Shown piece after piece: positions 24,381 through 37,225 of a DNA stretch of 40,901 bases (positions are counted from its first letter, which is position 1; every line of letters begins with the position of its first letter). This stretch comes from Bacteroidaceae bacterium. GTDB lineage: Bacteria; Bacteroidota; Bacteroidia; Bacteroidales; Bacteroidaceae. The stretch is from the NCBI GenBank assembly GCA_024693505.1, contig JAILKU010000157.1, forward strand, positions 1 through 40,901, read 5' to 3'. The notes under the pieces are model-generated. The model did not search any database. It saw nothing but the letters and a program-made list of their open reading frames with translations, and had not been told where the DNA came from. The position numbers and the translations under genes were made by a program.

Positions 24381-27300
24381 TCAAAGCTCATCTACATAAT
24401 CAAGAATTGTCTTTCGGCTAGCCAAGACACGGTCATAATCATCTCGGCTTCCGACTATAATGCGATCGAACTCACGTATTCCAGTTCCAGCAGGGATAAG
24501 GTGACCACAGATAACATTCTCCTTCATACCTTCCAAACGGTCGCTGCGGCCGTTGATGGCAGCCTCGTTGAGCACCTTGGTGGTTTCCTGGAAGGAGGCA
24601 GCAGAGATGAAACTGCTCGTCTGGAGAGCTGCACGCGTGATACCCTGAAGTATCTGGAGTGAAGTGGCAGGCACTGCATCGCGCACCACAACCTGCCTGA
24701 GGTCCTTACGCTTAAGCTGGGAATTCTCGTCGCGCAGGCGTCGAGCCGTGATAATCATACCCTTCTGCATCGTCTCAGAATCACCGGCATCGGTAACGAC
24801 TTTCTTGCCCCAGATGCGATCATTCTCTTCCGAGAACTCCAGCTTGTCAACGACTTGCTGCTCAAGAAAGCGCGTATCACCTGGCTGGTCAATCTGAACC
24901 TTACGCATCATCTGACGTACGATTACCTCAAAGTGCTTATCGTTAATCTTAACGCCCTGCAAACGGTAAACGTCCTGAATCTCGTTGACGATATATTCCT
25001 GAACGGCCGTGGGGCCCTTGATAGCCAAGATGTCAGCAGGCGTGATAGCACCATCGGACAAAGGCGTACCGGCACGAACGTAGTCATTCTCCTGCACCAG
25101 AACCTGCTTGCTCAGAGGTACAAGGTACTTATGCACATCACCGACCTTACTGGTTATGATAATCTCGCGGTTACCACGCTTAAGCTTGCCCATAGAGACT
25201 TCACCGTCAATCTCAGCTACGACAGCAGGATTACTTGGGTTGCGAGCCTCGAAAAGTTCGGTTACACGGGGAAGACCGCCGGTAATATCACCGCCACCGC
25301 CTACAACGCGAGGTATCTTCACCAAGACATCACCGGCCTTAACCATCTGACCATCTTCTACCGCAATATGACCGGCGATCGGGAAGTTATAGGTACGGAT
25401 AAGTTCTCCATCCTCGTTCAGAATATGAGCAGCAGGCACTTTGGTTCTGTCGCGGGATTCAATAACAATGAGCTCACGCAAACCAGTGGTTTCATCGGCC
25501 TCGACACGATAGGTCACACCTTCAATGACATCTTCGAACTGGATGCGTCCAGACGTCTCTGTCACAATGACGGCATTAAACGGATCCCACTTTGCTACGA
25601 CTTCGCCCTTGGATACGGTCTCACCCTCTTTCTTGTAGAGTGTGCTACCATAAGGCACATTCTGAGTGAGAAGGATAATACCCGTATTCGGATCGACAAA
25701 ACGTACTTCAGCCAGACGTCCGACAACCATCATTACAGCACGGCCCTCTTCGTCAACGATGTCGACAGTACGCAGTTCCTCGAATTCCAACCGTGCATCG
25801 TACTTTGCCTTAATCATAGCGTTGGCAGCTGCATTACCAGCCACACCACCACCGTGGAAGGTACGAAGAGTCAGCTGAGTACCAGGTTCACCGATAGATT
25901 GTGCAGCGATAACACCTACAGCCTCACCCTTCTGAACCATACGTCCGGTAGCCAGGTTACGACCATAGCACTTCATGCACACGCCTTTACGGCTCTCACA
26001 GGTAAGGACGGAACGGATTTCAACGCTCTCAATAGGACTTGACTCTATCTCCTGTGCCTTTGCCTCGTTGATCTCATCGCCTGCAGCACATATCAATTTA
26101 CCCGTTGTAGGATGAATGATATCATGGACGGAAACACGTCCCAAGATACGATCGTACAATGTACTGATTACTTCATCGCCATTCTTCAGCGCCGTACATA
26201 CAAGCCCGCGAAGAGTACCGCAGTCTTCTTCATTTATGATCACATCATGACTGACATCTACGAGTCGGCGCGTGAGATAACCGGCATCAGCGGTCTTCAA
26301 GGCAGTATCGGCCAAACCCTTACGGGCACCGTGAGTTGAAATGAAATATTCCAACACACTCATACCTTCCTTGAAATTCGAGATAATAGGGTTCTCGATA
26401 GTCAATGGCTCAGCACCTGCCTTTTGCGGCTTGGCCATCAAGCCACGCATACCTGAAAGCTGGCTAATCTGTCCAGCACTACCACGAGCACCGGAATCCA
26501 GCATCATGTAAACAGCGTTGAAGCCCTGGTCAGCCTCCTTCATCGTTTTCATCAAGATGGCTGAAAGGTCATTGTTTACGTGCGTCCAGGTATCTACAAC
26601 TTGGTTGTAACGTTCCTTGTCTGTGATGAAACCCATACCATATTCGCCGGCAATGCGTTCAACCTCTTCGTTACCCTTACGGATAAGTTCCTCTTTCTCC
26701 TTAGGAATGATAATATCACCCAGGTTGAAGGACAAACCACCCTCGTAGGCAAGACGATAGCCCAAATTCTTGATGCCGTCTAAGAACTCACAAGCTCTGG
26801 CTATACCAACAGTCTTGATAACATCTGTGATAATGCCACGCAACGTCTTCTTGGAGATTACATCATTGAAATAACCGACCTCAACAGGGATAATCTCGTT
26901 GGCTATGACACGTCCTACCGAAGTCTCAACCATTCGTTTGCCGATAGTTCCATCTTCCAGAATGTCATCCACCATCACACTAACTGGAGCATGAACGTCA
27001 ACACGCTTCTCGTTATATGCAATGATCGCCTCCTCTGGCCCATAAAACTTAAGTCCGCTGCCCTTTGCACCAGGACGAAGTTTGGTGATATAATATAAGC
27101 CCAGCACCATATCCTGAGAAGGCACGGTAATAGGAGCTCCGTTGGCAGGGTTTAATATATTATGAGACTGCAACATCAGTATCTGAGCTTCGAGGATAGC
27201 CTCGTTGCTCAACGGCAAATGAACTGCCATCTGGTCACCATCGAAGTCAGCATTGAAGGCAGTGCATGCCAGCGGATGCAATTGAATTGCCTTTCCTTCA

Positions 27301-28670
27301 ATCATCTTAGGTTGGAAAGCCTGAATACCCAAGCGATGCAGGGTCGGAGCACGGTTTAGCAAAACGGGGTGCCCCTTCATCACATATTCCAGAATATCCC
27401 AGATAATGGGTTCCTTGCGATCAACAATCTTCTTTGCACTTTTAACCGTCTTCACAATACCGCGCTCGATGAGCTTGCGGATAACGAAAGGCTTATACAA
27501 CTCTGCAGCCATCAGTTTCGGCAAACCGCACTCTCCCATCTTCAGTTCAGGGCCGACCACAATAACCGAACGGGCAGAATAATCGACTCGTTTACCCAAC
27601 AAGTTCTGACGGAAGCGGCCTTGCTTACCCTTCAAAGAATCAGAAAGCGACTTCAAAGGACGATTGCTGTCGGTCTTGACGGCGCTACTCTTGCGGCTGT
27701 TATCGAACAAGCTGTCCACAGCTTCTTGAAGCATTCGCTTTTCATTACGCAGAATAACTTCCGGTGCCTTAATCTCAATCAACCTTTTCAGACGATTGTT
27801 ACGAATAATCACACGACGATAAAGGTCATTCAAATCGCTGGTGGCAAAACGTCCGCCATCCAGGGGAACCAATGGGCGCAACTCTGGCGGGATGACAGGC
27901 AGGATGCGCATAATCATCCACTCTGGTTTGTTACGGTTGCGGCTGGCACGGAAACTTTCCACAATGGGCAGTCGTTTCAGAGCCTCGTTCTTACGTTGCT
28001 GTGCTGTGTCCTGACTGGCGGCATCTCGCAGCTCATACGACAGAGAATCCAAATCCAACTGAACCAGAAGATCATAAATGGCTTCAGCACCCATTTTGGC
28101 GATGAACTTATTGGGATCCGTATCCTCTAAGAACGAGTTATTCTGAGGCAACTTATCTAAGACCTCCATATACTCATCCTCCGAGAGCAAGTCATACTTG
28201 GCAAGAGGGAAATCCGGATCATTGGCCATAGGACCAGGTTGAATCACGACATAACGCTCGTAATAAATCACAGCGTCCAACTTTTTCGTGGGCATACCCA
28301 GCAGATAGCCAATCTTATTGGGCAACGAACGGAAGTACCAGATGTGAGCCACAGGAACAACTAACTGAATGTGCCCACTACGCTCACGACGCACTTTCTT
28401 CTCAGTAACCTCCACGCCACATCGGTCACATACAATACCCTTGTAACGGATACGCTTATACTTTCCACAATGACATTCATAGTCTTTGGTAGGACCAAAG
28501 ATACGTTCACAGAACAAGCCGTCACGTTCCGGTTTATAGGTTCGGTAATTTATTGTTTCAGGCTTGAGGACCTCGCCATGTGAATTCTCCAGAATTTCCT
28601 CGGGGGAAGCAAGACTGATGGTTATCTTGGTAAAATTATTCTTTACCTTGTTTTCTTTTTTAAAAGCCAT
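24381..28670 (-). CDS. rpoC: DNA-directed RNA polymerase subunit beta'
   Basis: At 1429 residues this is the full-length beta' subunit. The zinc-binding motif is [19 protein letters not shown] (Cys66, 68, 81, 84). The Mg2+-binding catalytic loop NADFDGD starts at Asn473. The bridge/trigger region includes [19 protein letters not shown] and [18 protein letters not shown]. The second zinc cluster is around [17 protein letters not shown]. It assembles with alpha, beta, omega and sigma in the cytoplasm. It lies 27 bp after rpoB and ends the operon before a strong terminator. Confidence 0.99.
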   Translation of the reverse strand: MAFKKENKVKNNFTKITISLASPEEILENSHGEVLKPETINYRTYKPERDGLFCERIFGPTKDYECHCGKYKRIRYKGIVCDRCGVEVTEKKVRRERSGHIQLVVPVAHIWYFRSLPNKIGYLLGMPTKKLDAVIYYERYVVIQPGPMANDPDFPLAKYDLLSEDEYMEVLDKLPQNNSFLEDTDPNKFIAKMGAEAIYDLLVQLDLDSLSYELRDAASQDTAQQRKNEALKRLPIVESFRASRNRNKPEWMIMRILPVIPPELRPLVPLDGGRFATSDLNDLYRRVIIRNNRLKRLIEIKAPEVILRNEKRMLQEAVDSLFDNSRKSSAVKTDSNRPLKSLSDSLKGKQGRFRQNLLGKRVDYSARSVIVVGPELKMGECGLPKLMAAELYKPFVIRKLIERGIVKTVKSAKKIVDRKEPIIWDILEYVMKGHPVLLNRAPTLHRLGIQAFQPKMIEGKAIQLHPLACTAFNADFDGDQMAVHLPLSNEAILEAQILMLQSHNILNPANGAPITVPSQDMVLGLYYITKLRPGAKGSGLKFYGPEEAIIAYNEKRVDVHAPVSVMVDDILEDGTIGKRMVETSVGRVIANEIIPVEVGYFNDVISKKTLRGIITDVIKTVGIARACEFLDGIKNLGYRLAYEGGLSFNLGDIIIPKEKEELIRKGNEEVERIAGEYGMGFITDKERYNQVVDTWTHVNNDLSAILMKTMKEADQGFNAVYMMLDSGARGSAGQISQLSGMRGLMAKPQKAGAEPLTIENPIISNFKEGMSVLEYFISTHGARKGLADTALKTADAGYLTRRLVDVSHDVIINEEDCGTLRGLVCTALKNGDEVISTLYDRILGRVSVHDIIHPTTGKLICAAGDEINEAKAQEIESSPIESVEIRSVLTCESRKGVCMKCYGRNLATGRMVQKGEAVGVIAAQSIGEPGTQLTLRTFHGGGVAGNAAANAMIKAKYDARLEFEELRTVDIVDEEGRAVMMVVGRLAEVRFVDPNTGIILLTQNVPYGSTLYKKEGETVSKGEVVAKWDPFNAVIVTETSGRIQFEDVIEGVTYRVEADETTGLRELIVIESRDRTKVPAAHILNEDGELIRTYNFPIAGHIAVEDGQMVKAGDVLVKIPRVVGGGGDITGGLPRVTELFEARNPSNPAVVAEIDGEVSMGKLKRGNREIIITSKVGDVHKYLVPLSKQVLVQENDYVRAGTPLSDGAITPADILAIKGPTAVQEYIVNEIQDVYRLQGVKINDKHFEVIVRQMMRKVQIDQPGDTRFLEQQVVDKLEFSEENDRIWGKKVVTDAGDSETMQKGMIITARRLRDENSQLKRKDLRQVVVRDAVPATSLQILQGITRAALQTSSFISAASFQETTKVLNEAAINGRSDRLEGMKENVICGHLIPAGTGIREFDRIIVGSRDDYDRVLASRKTILDYVDEL

Positions 28671-28697
28671 AGTTATATCCTTTCTTGAAAGAGTATT

Positions 28698-31600
28698 TTA
28701 ATCCAATGTAACGCTCAATCCCAAACCACGCAACTCATGAAGCAGGACATTCAGGGATTCGGGAATACCAGGTGTAGGCATGGGATCACCCTTGACAATA
28801 GCCTCATAGGCTTTGCTGCGGCCAACCACGTCGTCACTCTTGATCGTCAAGATTTCCTGCAACACATGTGACGCGCCAAAAGCCTCAATGGCCCAAACCT
28901 CCATCTCACCAAAACGCTGACCACCAAACTGGGCCTTACCACCCAAGGGCTGCTGAGTAATCAGAGAGTACGGGCCTATGCTGCGGGCATGCATCTTATC
29001 CTCAACCATATGACCTAACTTGAGCATGTAGGCGACGCCTACAGTTGCCAACTGGTCGAAAGGTTCACCAGTAGCGCCATCATACAACTGGGTAGAACAA
29101 TAGCGGGGCAAGCCAGCTTTGTCTGTCCATTCACAAAGGTCATCCAGAGTGGCGCCATCAAAGATTGGTGTAGCAAACTTCACGCCCAACTTGCGACCGG
29201 CAGCACCTAAAACTGTCTCAAAAATCTGGCCAATGTTCATTCGAGACGGAACGCCAAGCGGGTTCAGGACAATATCAACGGGCGTTCCATCAGCCAAGAA
29301 TGGCATATCTTCCTGACGAACGACCTTGCTGACAATACCTTTATTACCATGACGTCCAGCCATTTTATCGCCAACGCCAATCTTACGTTTCTTAGCCACA
29401 TAGACTTTGGCCATCTGAATGATACCATTCGGGAGGTCGTCACCAATGTTAATGGCAAAGCGCTTCCGTTGTGTTTCCGCACCAAGCAATTTATACTTTT
29501 TCAGGAAATTTATAATCAGCTTACCTATCAGTTCATTTGTATGGGCATCGGCTGTCCAACCTGTCAGTTGAACTGTGGCAAAATCAAAAGTATTAAGTAT
29601 GCTTGCGGTTATGTTCGCACCTTTGGGTACCAGGATGGCATCCATGTAGTCCTTGATGCCCTGACTCTTTTTACCCTTTGTAAGCTCCAGAAGCTTATCT
29701 ATTAAGATTGCCTTCAGATCTGCCACTTTGCTGTTAAACTCTTCATCAATGGCAGCCAGACGAGGCTTGTCCTGGTTTTTAGCTGCACGGCCCTTAATGG
29801 CTTTTGAGAAAAGTTTTTTATCTATCACGACACCATTCAGCGAAGGACTTGCCTTTAGCGAAGCATCCTTCACATCTCCGGCCTTGTCGCCAAAGATTGC
29901 TCTCAGCAGTTTTTCCTCAGGGCTGGGATCGCTCTCACCCTTCGGGGTAATCTTACCAATCATAATATCACCAGGAGCGACACGAGCACCGATGCGTATG
30001 ATACCATTTTCATCCAGATCTTTGGTAGCATCTTCACTCACGTTGGGGATGTCAGCAGTCAGTTCCTCCATACCACGTTTTGTCTCACGAACCTCAAGAC
30101 TAAATTCCTCAACATGAACACTAGTCAAAAGATCTTCACGAACAACTCGCTCATTGAGCACGATAGCATCTTCATAGTTATAACCTTTCCAGGGCATATA
30201 AGCCACAAGAAGATTACGTCCTAAAGCCAATTCACCATTCTCCGTGGAATAGCCCTCGGTTAGAATCTGCCCCTTTGTAACACGGTCGCCCTTATTACAA
30301 ATCGGACGAAGGTCAATCGTCATATTCTGATTCGTACGGCGAAATTTAGGGATACGATACTCCTTCAATGCCGGCTCGAAGCTAACAAACTCTTCCTCCT
30401 CTGTACGATCGTAGAGAATACGAATTGTAGTGGCATCGACATACTCAACCACGCCATCTCCCTCCGCTGTAATCATTGTACGGGAATCTATGCAAAGCTG
30501 ACGCTCAATGCCTGTACCGACGATTGGAGCCTCCGTACGCATCAAAGGCACAGCCTGACGCATCATGTTTGAACCCATCAGAGCACGATGAGCATCGTCG
30601 TGCTCCAAGAAAGGAATCAGAGAAGCTGCAATGGATGCAATCTGTTGAGGTGCTACATCCATCAAGTTCACTTCGCTAGGAGGTACAACAGGATAATCAT
30701 CATCTTTACGACACTTTACCTTGGAACGAATAAACGTACCATCCTCATTAAGCGGAGCATTGCCCTGACCGATAATCTTGCCTTCCTCTTCCTCTGCAGT
30801 CATGTACTGTATGCCCTCATCTGACAAGTCGACAACACTATCCTTAACTTTCCGATAAGGTGTCTCAATGAAACCTAGATCATTGATCTTGGCAAAAACG
30901 CAAAGAGATGAAATAAGACCGATATTGGGGCCTTCAGGTGACTCAATGGGGCAAAGACGGCCGTAATGCGTATAATGTACATCACGCACCTCAAAACCTG
31001 CACGTTCACGTGACAAACCACCAGGTCCTAATGCAGAAAGACGACGTTTATGGGTTACCTCAGCCAACGGATTTGTCTGATCCATGAACTGTGACAACGC
31101 ATTAGTACCGAAGAACGAATTTATTACGCTGCTGATAGTCTTTGCATTTATCAAATCCATTGGCGTGAAGACCTCGTTGTCGCGTACATTCATCCTTTCA
31201 CGGATTGTTCGACTCATACGAGCCAAACCTACGGCAAATTGATTAGCCAACTGCTCTCCTACTGTGCGAACTCGACGATTGCTCAGATGGTCAATATCAT
31301 CCACACTTGCCTTTGAATTGACAAGTTCAATCAGATACTTAATGATCTCAATGATATCTTCCTTAGTCAAAACACGCACACCAGGATCCGTATCAAGATT
31401 CAGTTTGTGATTGATACGATAACGGCCGACCTCACCTAAATCATAGCGCTTCTCGCTAAAGAACAGGTTTGTAATCACCTCGCGTGCACTAGCATCGTCA
31501 GCAGGATCTGCATTGCGAAGCTGGCGGTAAATATACCAGACAGCTTCTTTTTCGCTATTGGACGTATCTTTTTGTAACGTGTTGAAAATGATAGAATAGT

Positions 31601-32510
31601 CCGATGTCTGACCATCTTCCTTGTGAATAAGGATGCTGCGTACTTTACTATCCAGTATAATCTCTATATTATCCTCCGTCAGCTCGCTTTCACGCTCCAA
31701 GACAACCTCATTACGCTCAATAGACACAACTTCACCAGTATCTTCATCAACGAAATCCTCAACCCAACTTTTCAACACACGGGCAGCCAATTTTGAGCCC
31801 ATATATGCCTTTAGATTCTCACGAGTTACAATTACTTCCTCTGCAAGATTAAAAATCTGAAGGATATCCTTATCGTTCTCGTATCCGATAGCACGAAGCA
31901 AAGTCGTCACAGGCAGCTTCTTCTTACGATCGATATAAGCATACATGACATTATTAATGTCAGTAGCAAACTCAATCCAGCTACCTTTAAAGGGAATAAT
32001 ACGAGCCGAATACAATTGTGTACCGTTTGCATGAATACTGCTACCGAAGAACACGCCAGGAGAACGATGCAACTGAGATACCACTACACGCTCAGCACCA
32101 TTTATGACGAAGGTGCCATTATGAGTCATGTAAGGAATCGGGCCCAGAAAAACATCCTGGATAACCGTATCAAAATCCTCATGATCCGGATCTGTACAGT
32201 ATAGTTTCAATTTTGCCTTCAACGGCACGCTGTAAGTAAGACCCCTTTCCAAGCATTCCTCGATGGAATAACGTGGCGGGTCAATATAATAATCCAAGAA
32301 CTCAAGGACGAAGTTATTCCGAGTATCCGCAATAGGGAAATTCTCAGAAAAGACTTTATAAAGCCCATCGTTTTTACGAAGTTCTGGAGGAGTATCCAAC
32401 TGGAGGAAGTCCTTAAAAGACTTCAACTGCACTTCCAAGAAATCGGGATATGCCATCGGATTCTTGACGGAAGCGAAATTTACTCTTTGATTGTTATTGT
32501 TTGAAGCCAT
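28698..32510 (-). CDS. rpoB: DNA-directed RNA polymerase subunit beta
   Basis: The 1270-residue beta subunit starts at ATG 32510 ([12 protein letters not shown]). The frame could be read one codon further from a TTG at 32513, but the ATG is preferred. The rifampicin cluster reads [11 protein letters not shown] and [18 protein letters not shown], with wild-type residues at the usual resistance positions (Gln513, Asp516, His526 and Ser531 in E. coli numbering). The C-terminal part contains [15 protein letters not shown] and [18 protein letters not shown], expected for the active-site and clamp regions. It is separated from rplL by a spacer carrying an attenuator-like hairpin, and rpoC follows. 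Confidence 0.99.
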   Translation of the reverse strand: MASNNNNQRVNFASVKNPMAYPDFLEVQLKSFKDFLQLDTPPELRKNDGLYKVFSENFPIADTRNNFVLEFLDYYIDPPRYSIEECLERGLTYSVPLKAKLKLYCTDPDHEDFDTVIQDVFLGPIPYMTHNGTFVINGAERVVVSQLHRSPGVFFGSSIHANGTQLYSARIIPFKGSWIEFATDINNVMYAYIDRKKKLPVTTLLRAIGYENDKDILQIFNLAEEVIVTRENLKAYMGSKLAARVLKSWVEDFVDEDTGEVVSIERNEVVLERESELTEDNIEIILDSKVRSILIHKEDGQTSDYSIIFNTLQKDTSNSEKEAVWYIYRQLRNADPADDASAREVITNLFFSEKRYDLGEVGRYRINHKLNLDTDPGVRVLTKEDIIEIIKYLIELVNSKASVDDIDHLSNRRVRTVGEQLANQFAVGLARMSRTIRERMNVRDNEVFTPMDLINAKTISSVINSFFGTNALSQFMDQTNPLAEVTHKRRLSALGPGGLSRERAGFEVRDVHYTHYGRLCPIESPEGPNIGLISSLCVFAKINDLGFIETPYRKVKDSVVDLSDEGIQYMTAEEEEGKIIGQGNAPLNEDGTFIRSKVKCRKDDDYPVVPPSEVNLMDVAPQQIASIAASLIPFLEHDDAHRALMGSNMMRQAVPLMRTEAPIVGTGIERQLCIDSRTMITAEGDGVVEYVDATTIRILYDRTEEEEFVSFEPALKEYRIPKFRRTNQNMTIDLRPICNKGDRVTKGQILTEGYSTENGELALGRNLLVAYMPWKGYNYEDAIVLNERVVREDLLTSVHVEEFSLEVRETKRGMEELTADIPNVSEDATKDLDENGIIRIGARVAPGDIMIGKITPKGESDPSPEEKLLRAIFGDKAGDVKDASLKASPSLNGVVIDKKLFSKAIKGRAAKNQDKPRLAAIDEEFNSKVADLKAILIDKLLELTKGKKSQGIKDYMDAILVPKGANITASILNTFDFATVQLTGWTADAHTNELIGKLIINFLKKYKLLGAETQRKRFAINIGDDLPNGIIQMAKVYVAKKRKIGVGDKMAGRHGNKGIVSKVVRQEDMPFLADGTPVDIVLNPLGVPSRMNIGQIFETVLGAAGRKLGVKFATPIFDGATLDDLCEWTDKAGLPRYCSTQLYDGATGEPFDQLATVGVAYMLKLGHMVEDKMHARSIGPYSLITQQPLGGKAQFGGQRFGEMEVWAIEAFGASHVLQEILTIKSDDVVGRSKAYEAIVKGDPMPTPGIPESLNVLLHELRGLGLSVTLD

Positions 32511-32549
32511 CAAAAAAATAATTATTGACTCGGAGAATATTTATAGACA

Positions 32550-32588
32550 CAAAAAGGTAAAGAACCCTCTACCAGAGGATCCTTTACC
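32550..32588 (-). terminator. Attenuator-like hairpin between rplL and rpoB
   Basis: On the minus strand GGTAAAG and CTTTACC close a stem extended inward by CCTCT/AGAGG with two mismatches, followed by TTTTTG (complement of 32550-32555). It is the only clear hairpin inside the ribosomal-rpo operon. E. coli has a partial terminator at the same gene boundary that lowers rpoBC relative to rplJL. Confidence 0.7.
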
Positions 32589-32617
32589 ATATAGCCTGGT
32601 TAACAGGAATTTAACTT

Positions 32618-32995
32618 TTACTTCAGTTCAATTTCGGCACCAGCTTCCTCAAGAGTCTTCTTCAAAGCCTCTGCATCAGCCTTAGGCATGCCTTCCTTCA
32701 ATGTGCTGGGAGCGCCGTCAACCAACTCCTTAGCCTCCTTCAGGCCAAGACCGCAAGACTCTTTCACAGCCTTCACAACCTGAAGCTTAGCAGCACCTGC
32801 ACTCTTCAGAACAACATCGAACTCAGTCTTCTCTTCCTCAGCAGCTGCACCAGCAGCAGCGGGAGCAGCAGCAACTGCAACAGCTGCAGCAGCGGGCTCA
32901 ATTCCATACTCATCCTTCAGGATGGTTGCCAACTCATTTACTTCTTTGACTGTCAAGTTAACCAACTCTTCAGCAATAGCTTTTAAATCTGCCAT
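32618..32995 (-). CDS. rplL: 50S ribosomal protein L7/L12
   Basis: This 125-residue stalk protein has an N-terminal dimerisation domain (residues 1-33), an alanine-rich hinge (about 35-52) and the C-terminal factor-binding domain with [20 protein letters not shown]. It recruits GTPase factors such as EF-Tu, encoded nearby. It is encoded after rplJ, as in the conserved operon, and precedes the attenuator-like hairpin. Confidence 0.99.
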   Translation of the reverse strand: MADLKAIAEELVNLTVKEVNELATILKDEYGIEPAAAAVAVAAAPAAAGAAAEEEKTEFDVVLKSAGAAKLQVVKAVKESCGLGLKEAKELVDGAPSTLKEGMPKADAEALKKTLEEAGAEIELK

Positions 32996-33053
32996 TTTTA
33001 TTCAAATTTTATTTGTTTATTACTTTGTTAATTAATTGTGGTCATTAGGGAGA

Positions 33054-33578
33054 TTATTCACCCCTCTCACCCAGAGTCTTCAGAACTCCATGAATCGTAT
33101 TCTGTCCAGATTGCAAAGCAGACAGAACATTCTTGGCCGGAGACTGTAGCAGAGCAACAATCTCAGCGATAACCTCGTTCTTACTCTTGATAGAGCAAAG
33201 AACATCCAACTGATTAGCACCCACATAAATGCCTTCCTCGGCATATGCTGCCTTCAATTCGGGCTTTGTCACCTTCTTGGAGAGCAATTCCTTCAGCATC
33301 TTGGCAGGGGCATTAGCCACTTCCGTAAACAATACGGCCGTGGTACCCTTCAAGCTACCATAAATGGGTTCAAAATCGACATCACTAGCCTCCAAAGCCT
33401 TATGCAGAAGGGTGTTTTTGACAACAACCATCTTAAGTCCGCTTTGGAAGCACTTGCGACGCAGAGCACTGGTGGTAGCGGCATCCATACCCTCAACATC
33501 TACCAAATAGAAATGAGGATACTGTGCCAGCAATTCACCAAGCTGTGCAATAATTACGCTTTTATCTTCCTTTCTCAT
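33054..33578 (-). CDS. rplJ: 50S ribosomal protein L10
   Basis: The 174-residue L10 carries the rRNA-binding N-terminal domain (VIIAQLGELLAQYPHFYLVD, then LKMVVKNTLLHKALE) and a C-terminal helix that binds L7/L12 dimers. It starts 14 bp after the rplA stop. No long leader that could hold the autoregulatory L10 fold of E. coli is present between rplA and rplJ. Confidence 0.98.
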   Translation of the reverse strand: MRKEDKSVIIAQLGELLAQYPHFYLVDVEGMDAATTSALRRKCFQSGLKMVVVKNTLLHKALEASDVDFEPIYGSLKGTTAVLFTEVANAPAKMLKELLSKKVTKPELKAAYAEEGIYVGANQLDVLCSIKSKNEVIAEIVALLQSPAKNVLSALQSGQNTIHGVLKTLGERGE

Positions 33579-33592
33579 GACATTCCTCGTTT

Positions 33593-34291
33593 TTAGATTT
33601 CCTCAGTAGCCTTTGGATCTACCTTGATACCGCGGCTCATAGTACTTGAAAGATAAATACTCTTGATGTATGTACCCTTAGCAGCAGCGGGTTTCAACTT
33701 GATAATTGTTGAAATAAACTCCCTTGCATTCTGTGCGATTTGCTCGGGGCTAAATGATACCTTTCCAATAGAAGTATGAACAATACCGGTCTTATCAACC
33801 TTGAAATCGATCTTACCCTGCTTTACTTCACGGATAGCTTTAGCAACATCCATGGTCACAGTACCACTCTTCGGATTAGGCATCAAGCCACGGGGACCCA
33901 GAATACGACCCAGGGCACCTATTTTACCCATGATAGCAGGCATAGTGATGATTACATCAACATCTGTCCAGCCACCCTTAATCTTCTCGATATACTCATC
34001 GAGACCAACATAGTCGGCACCTGCCTCTTTGGCAGCAGTTTCAGCATCGGGTGTGCAAAGGCATAATACTCGTGTCACCTTACCAGTACCATTGGGCAAT
34101 GAAACCACGCCACGAACCATCTGGTTAGCTTTACGAGGATCAACTCCTAAGCGCACGTCAATATCAACAGAAGCATCAAACTTGGTGGTAGTAATTTCCT
34201 TCACCAATTCAGAAGCTTCTTTCAGTGTGTATGCCTTCCCTGCTTCAATCTTATCAGCCACCAACTTCTGATTTTTTGTCAGTTTACTCAT
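33593..34291 (-). CDS. rplA: 50S ribosomal protein L1
   Basis: This 232-residue L1 has typical motifs [39 protein letters not shown] and [20 protein letters not shown]. It forms the mobile L1 stalk that moves E-site tRNA and often represses the rplKA mRNA. It starts 20 bp after rplK. Confidence 0.99.
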   Translation of the reverse strand: MSKLTKNQKLVADKIEAGKAYTLKEASELVKEITTTKFDASVDIDVRLGVDPRKANQMVRGVVSLPNGTGKVTRVLCLCTPDAETAAKEAGADYVGLDEYIEKIKGGWTDVDVIITMPAIMGKIGALGRILGPRGLMPNPKSGTVTMDVAKAIREVKQGKIDFKVDKTGIVHTSIGKVSFSPEQIAQNAREFISTIIKLKPAAAKGTYIKSIYLSSTMSRGIKVDPKATEEI

Positions 34292-34311
34292 TTTAATTGA
34301 AGTTTTATTGA

Positions 34312-34752
34312 TTACTTACCAGGGAATTCACCTTGTACTGTGATACCCATACTTCTCGCTGTACCTGCAACCAAAGTCATTGCAGACTCAATAGTGAAAC
34401 AGTTAAGGTCAGGCATTTTGTCTTGGGCTATAGCACGAACCTGATCCCAAGTGACCGATGCCACCTTTTTACGGTTAGGTTCAGCAGAACCGCCCTTAAT
34501 CTTGGCTGCCTCCATCAACTGTATTGCCACAGGAGGAGTCTTGACAATAAAGTCATAAGACTTATCTGTGTAATACGTAATCACCACAGGAAGCACCTTG
34601 CCGGCCTTATCCTGTGTTCTGGCGTTGAATGCCTTACAGAAATCCATAATATTGATACCCTTGGAGCCCAATGCAGGACCTACTGGGGGAGATGGATTTG
34701 CAGCGCCTCCTTTAATCTGTAACTTGATTAATCCAGCAACTTCTTTAGCCAT
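34312..34752 (-). CDS. rplK: 50S ribosomal protein L11
   Basis: The 146-residue L11 matches the family from [20 protein letters not shown] to the C-terminal rRNA-binding part ([17 protein letters not shown]). It helps form the factor-binding site next to the L7/L12 stalk. It follows nusG after 56 bp. Confidence 0.99.
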   Translation of the reverse strand: MAKEVAGLIKLQIKGGAANPSPPVGPALGSKGINIMDFCKAFNARTQDKAGKVLPVVITYYTDKSYDFIVKTPPVAIQLMEAAKIKGGSAEPNRKKVASVTWDQVRAIAQDKMPDLNCFTIESAMTLVAGTARSMGITVQGEFPGK

Positions 34753-34808
34753 TGTAATATTATTTAATTATTGTATATGAAAAAGAGCAATACACGTAAC
34801 AGAATGTA

Positions 34809-35363
34809 TCACAACTTTTCAACTTGCATAAAACCAAGTTCCAAGGGAGTTTTTCTTCCAAAGATCTTGACCATCACTTTCAGTTTCTTCTTTTCGTTAT
34901 TCACTTCCTCGATGATAGCATCAAATCCACGGAAAGGACCTTCAGTGACTTTAACACTTTCGCCCACTTCAAATGGAATGATTACATCTTCCGGAATCTC
35001 TGCGATCTCATCAATAGTGCCCAACATCTGGTTCACCTCGGCAGGACGCAGAGGCATTGGTTTCGTGTTTGACTTAGCATCGCTCAAGAAACCAAGCACA
35101 TTAGGTACATTACGTAGCATCGGCTGAATCTCGCCAACCAGCTCTGCCTCAACAAAGACATAGCCAGCATAGCGATTCTTCTCCTTTACAATACGCTTTC
35201 CATTACGGACTGCAACCACTTTTTCTGTAGGAATAAGGACTTGAGAGACATGCTTGGCAAAATCTCCACCTTGGTGAAGCATAGCCTCGATGTACTCTTT
35301 CACTTTGCCTTCCTTTCCACTAATGGCACGCATAACATACCATTTCATTTCAGTTTCAGCCAT
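34809..35363 (-). CDS. nusG: Transcription elongation/antitermination factor NusG
   Basis: The 184-residue protein has the NGN domain ([33 protein letters not shown]) and a C-terminal KOW domain ([20 protein letters not shown]). It binds RNA polymerase and couples it to the ribosome or Rho. It lies 21 bp after secE in the standard order. Confidence 0.99.
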   Translation of the reverse strand: MAETEMKWYVMRAISGKEGKVKEYIEAMLHQGGDFAKHVSQVLIPTEKVVAVRNGKRIVKEKNRYAGYVFVEAELVGEIQPMLRNVPNVLGFLSDAKSNTKPMPLRPAEVNQMLGTIDEIAEIPEDVIIPFEVGESVKVTEGPFRGFDAIIEEVNNEKKKLKVMVKIFGRKTPLELGFMQVEKL

Positions 35364-35384
35364 TTTCCAAGCAGTTCTGTGTGG

Positions 35385-35582
35385 TTAGCGTAACATACCA
35401 TAAATAGCCTCCATACCCGACTGGAATATGAAGTCCATAACGAAAACTACCAGCGCAATGCATAGGGAAGCTGTTATAACTACAACTGCGCTGTTCATAA
35501 GTTCTGAACGTGAGGGCCACGTGGTCTTATGCACAAGTTCTTCGTATGAATCCTTGCAATATTTTTTGATTTGTTCAAACAT
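35385..35582 (-). CDS. secE: Preprotein translocase subunit SecE
   Basis: This is a 65-residue SecE with a short amphipathic start (MFEQIKKYCKDSYEELVHKT), the conserved TWPSR turn and one membrane helix (VVVITASLCIALVVFVMDFI). It stabilises SecY in the inner membrane. The frame is open upstream into the tRNA-Trp gene, so the ATG at 35582 is taken as start. It lies just downstream of tRNA-Trp. Confidence 0.97.
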   Translation of the reverse strand: MFEQIKKYCKDSYEELVHKTTWPSRSELMNSAVVVITASLCIALVVFVMDFIFQSGMEAIYGMLR

Positions 35583-35600
35583 AATACCTTTGTTTTTTTG

Positions 35601-35673
35601 CACGGGAAGAGAGGCTCGAACTCCCGACACCTGGTTTTGGAGACCAGTGCTCTACCAACTGAGCTATTCCCGT
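35601..35673 (-). tRNA. tRNA-Trp (CCA)
   Basis: A 73-nt cloverleaf. Acceptor ACGGGAA pairs with TTCCCGT; the anticodon stem CTGGT/ACCAG closes the loop CTCCAAA with anticodon CCA; the T-loop is TTCGAGC. The discriminator is G, and the CCA end is not encoded. It lies between tuf and secE, as in many bacteria. Confidence 0.97.
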
Positions 35674-35675
35674 AG

Positions 35676-35730
35676 AAAAGTTGAGAGTGAATAGACTGAA
35701 ATACCAATCCTAGTTCAACCCACTCTCAAC
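35676..35730 (-). terminator. Stem-loop between tuf and tRNA-Trp
   Basis: On the minus strand GTTGAGAGTG (35721-35730) pairs exactly with CACTCTCAAC (35680-35689), followed by TTTT and then tRNA-Trp two bases later. It could be a terminator or attenuator after tuf, or a processing stem for the tRNA 5' end. Confidence 0.65.
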
Positions 35731-35782
35731 CATAATTTTATAAATTACCCTAGAGGGTTTTTACTGATCCTTGTTCTAACGA

Positions 35783-36973
35783 TTAGTCGAAGACCTCTGT
35801 AATCTGACCAGAACCTACGGTGCGGCCACCCTCACGGATAGCGAAACGCAGACCGACATTCAGAGCCACAGCATAAATCAGCTCAACAGTAATCTCAACG
35901 TTATCACCAGGCATAACCATCTCTACGCCATCGGGCAGGTGAATCTCACCCGTGCAGTCCATAGTGCGCAGATAGAACTGGGGACGATACTTGTTGCCGA
36001 AAGGAGTATGGCGGCCGCCCTCTTCCTTCTTCAGCACATAAATAGAAGCCTTGAAGCCCTTGTGAGGAGTGATGGCACCCGGATGGGTAATTACCATACC
36101 GCGGCGAACCTCGTTCTTGTCAATACCACGCAGCAACAGACCTACGTTATCGCCAGCCTCACCGGTATCCAGGATCTTACGGAACATCTCAACACCGGTA
36201 ATAACGGACTTCTTGTCCTCACCAAGGCCCAGGATCTGAACCTCATCGCCGACCTTAACGACACCAGTCTCGATACGACCGGTAGCCACGGTACCACGAC
36301 CTGTAATTGAGAATACGTCTTCGACAGGCATCAAGAAGGGCTTATCGATGGCGCGAACGGGCTCCTGGATCCAAGTGTCGCAGGCATCCATCAGCTCCAT
36401 AACCTTAGCCTCCCACTTGGGAACACCATTCAGGGCACCCAGGGCAGAACCGCGGATGAAAGGAGTATCCTCCTCAAACTCATACTGGGCCAGCAGCTCC
36501 TGCATTTCCATCTCAACGAGCTCGAGCATCTCCTCGTCCTCAACCATGTCGCACTTATTCAGGAATACAACCAAACGGGGAACGTTTACCTGACGGGCCA
36601 GCAGGATGTGCTCGCGAGTCTGAGGCATAGGACCATCAGTTGCAGCAACAACGATAATAGCACCGTCCATCTGAGCAGCACCAGTTACCATGTTCTTCAC
36701 ATAGTCAGCATGTCCCGGGCAGTCCACGTGAGCATAGTGACGCTTCTCGGTCTCATACTCTACGTGAGCGGTGTTAATAGTGATACCGCGCTCCTTCTCC
36801 TCAGGAGCATTGTCAATCTGGTCGAATGACTTGATCTTACCTTCGTTACCGGCAACGCGCTTCGAAAGAACCAGCGTGATAGCAGCGGTCAGAGTGGTCT
36901 TACCATGGTCAACGTGACCGATAGTACCAATGTTTACGTGCGGTTTGGTGCGCACAAATGTTTCTTTTGCCAT
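35783..36973 (-). CDS. tuf: Elongation factor Tu
   Basis: At 396 residues this is full-length EF-Tu, which brings aminoacyl-tRNA to the ribosome with GTP. G1 is GHVDHGKT (residues 19-26), the switch region includes [15 protein letters not shown]3 is DCPGHAD, and G4 is NKCD. Domains 2 and 3 follow with [13 protein letters not shown] and [16 protein letters not shown]. Only one tuf is seen here. It follows tRNA-Thr(GGT) with no obvious promoter of its own, so it is probably made with the upstream tRNAs. Confidence 0.99.
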   Translation of the reverse strand: MAKETFVRTKPHVNIGTIGHVDHGKTTLTAAITLVLSKRVAGNEGKIKSFDQIDNAPEEKERGITINTAHVEYETEKRHYAHVDCPGHADYVKNMVTGAAQMDGAIIVVAATDGPMPQTREHILLARQVNVPRLVVFLNKCDMVEDEEMLELVEMEMQELLAQYEFEEDTPFIRGSALGALNGVPKWEAKVMELMDACDTWIQEPVRAIDKPFLMPVEDVFSITGRGTVATGRIETGVVKVGDEVQILGLGEDKKSVITGVEMFRKILDTGEAGDNVGLLLRGIDKNEVRRGMVITHPGAITPHKGFKASIYVLKKEEGGRHTPFGNKYRPQFYLRTMDCTGEIHLPDGVEMVMPGDNVEITVELIYAVALNVGLRFAIREGGRTVGSGQITEVFD

Positions 36974-37036
36974 TGTTTTGTTGTTTATTAATTTTTTATT
37001 TGAAATACTTGTCTATGTTCCTCCTAACACTCAGAG

Positions 37037-37108
<72 letters not shown>

Positions 37109-37121
37109 ATTTTTCACTTTG

Positions 37122-37194
37122 AGCGGAAAACGGGGCTCAAACCCGCGACCCCCAGCTTGGAAGGCTAGTGCTCTATCGACTGAGCTATTTCCGC
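37122..37194 (-). tRNA. tRNA-Gly (TCC)
   Basis: A 73-nt cloverleaf. Acceptor GCGGAAA pairs with TTTCCGC; the anticodon loop CTTCCAA gives TCC; the T-loop is TTTGAGC. It lies 13 bp upstream of tRNA-Thr(GGT). Confidence 0.95.
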
Positions 37195-37225
37195 ATAAAC
37201 GTCGTTCCAGCTATTGCCCTTTGAC

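Noticed and set aside
24855..28130. Plus-strand frames of 395 and 253 codons opposite rpoC
   Set aside because: Fully inside the conserved rpoC gene on the other strand.
32511..32513. TTG as the start codon of rpoB
   Set aside because: It would add one residue before an ATG that fits the usual start; nothing favours the TTG.
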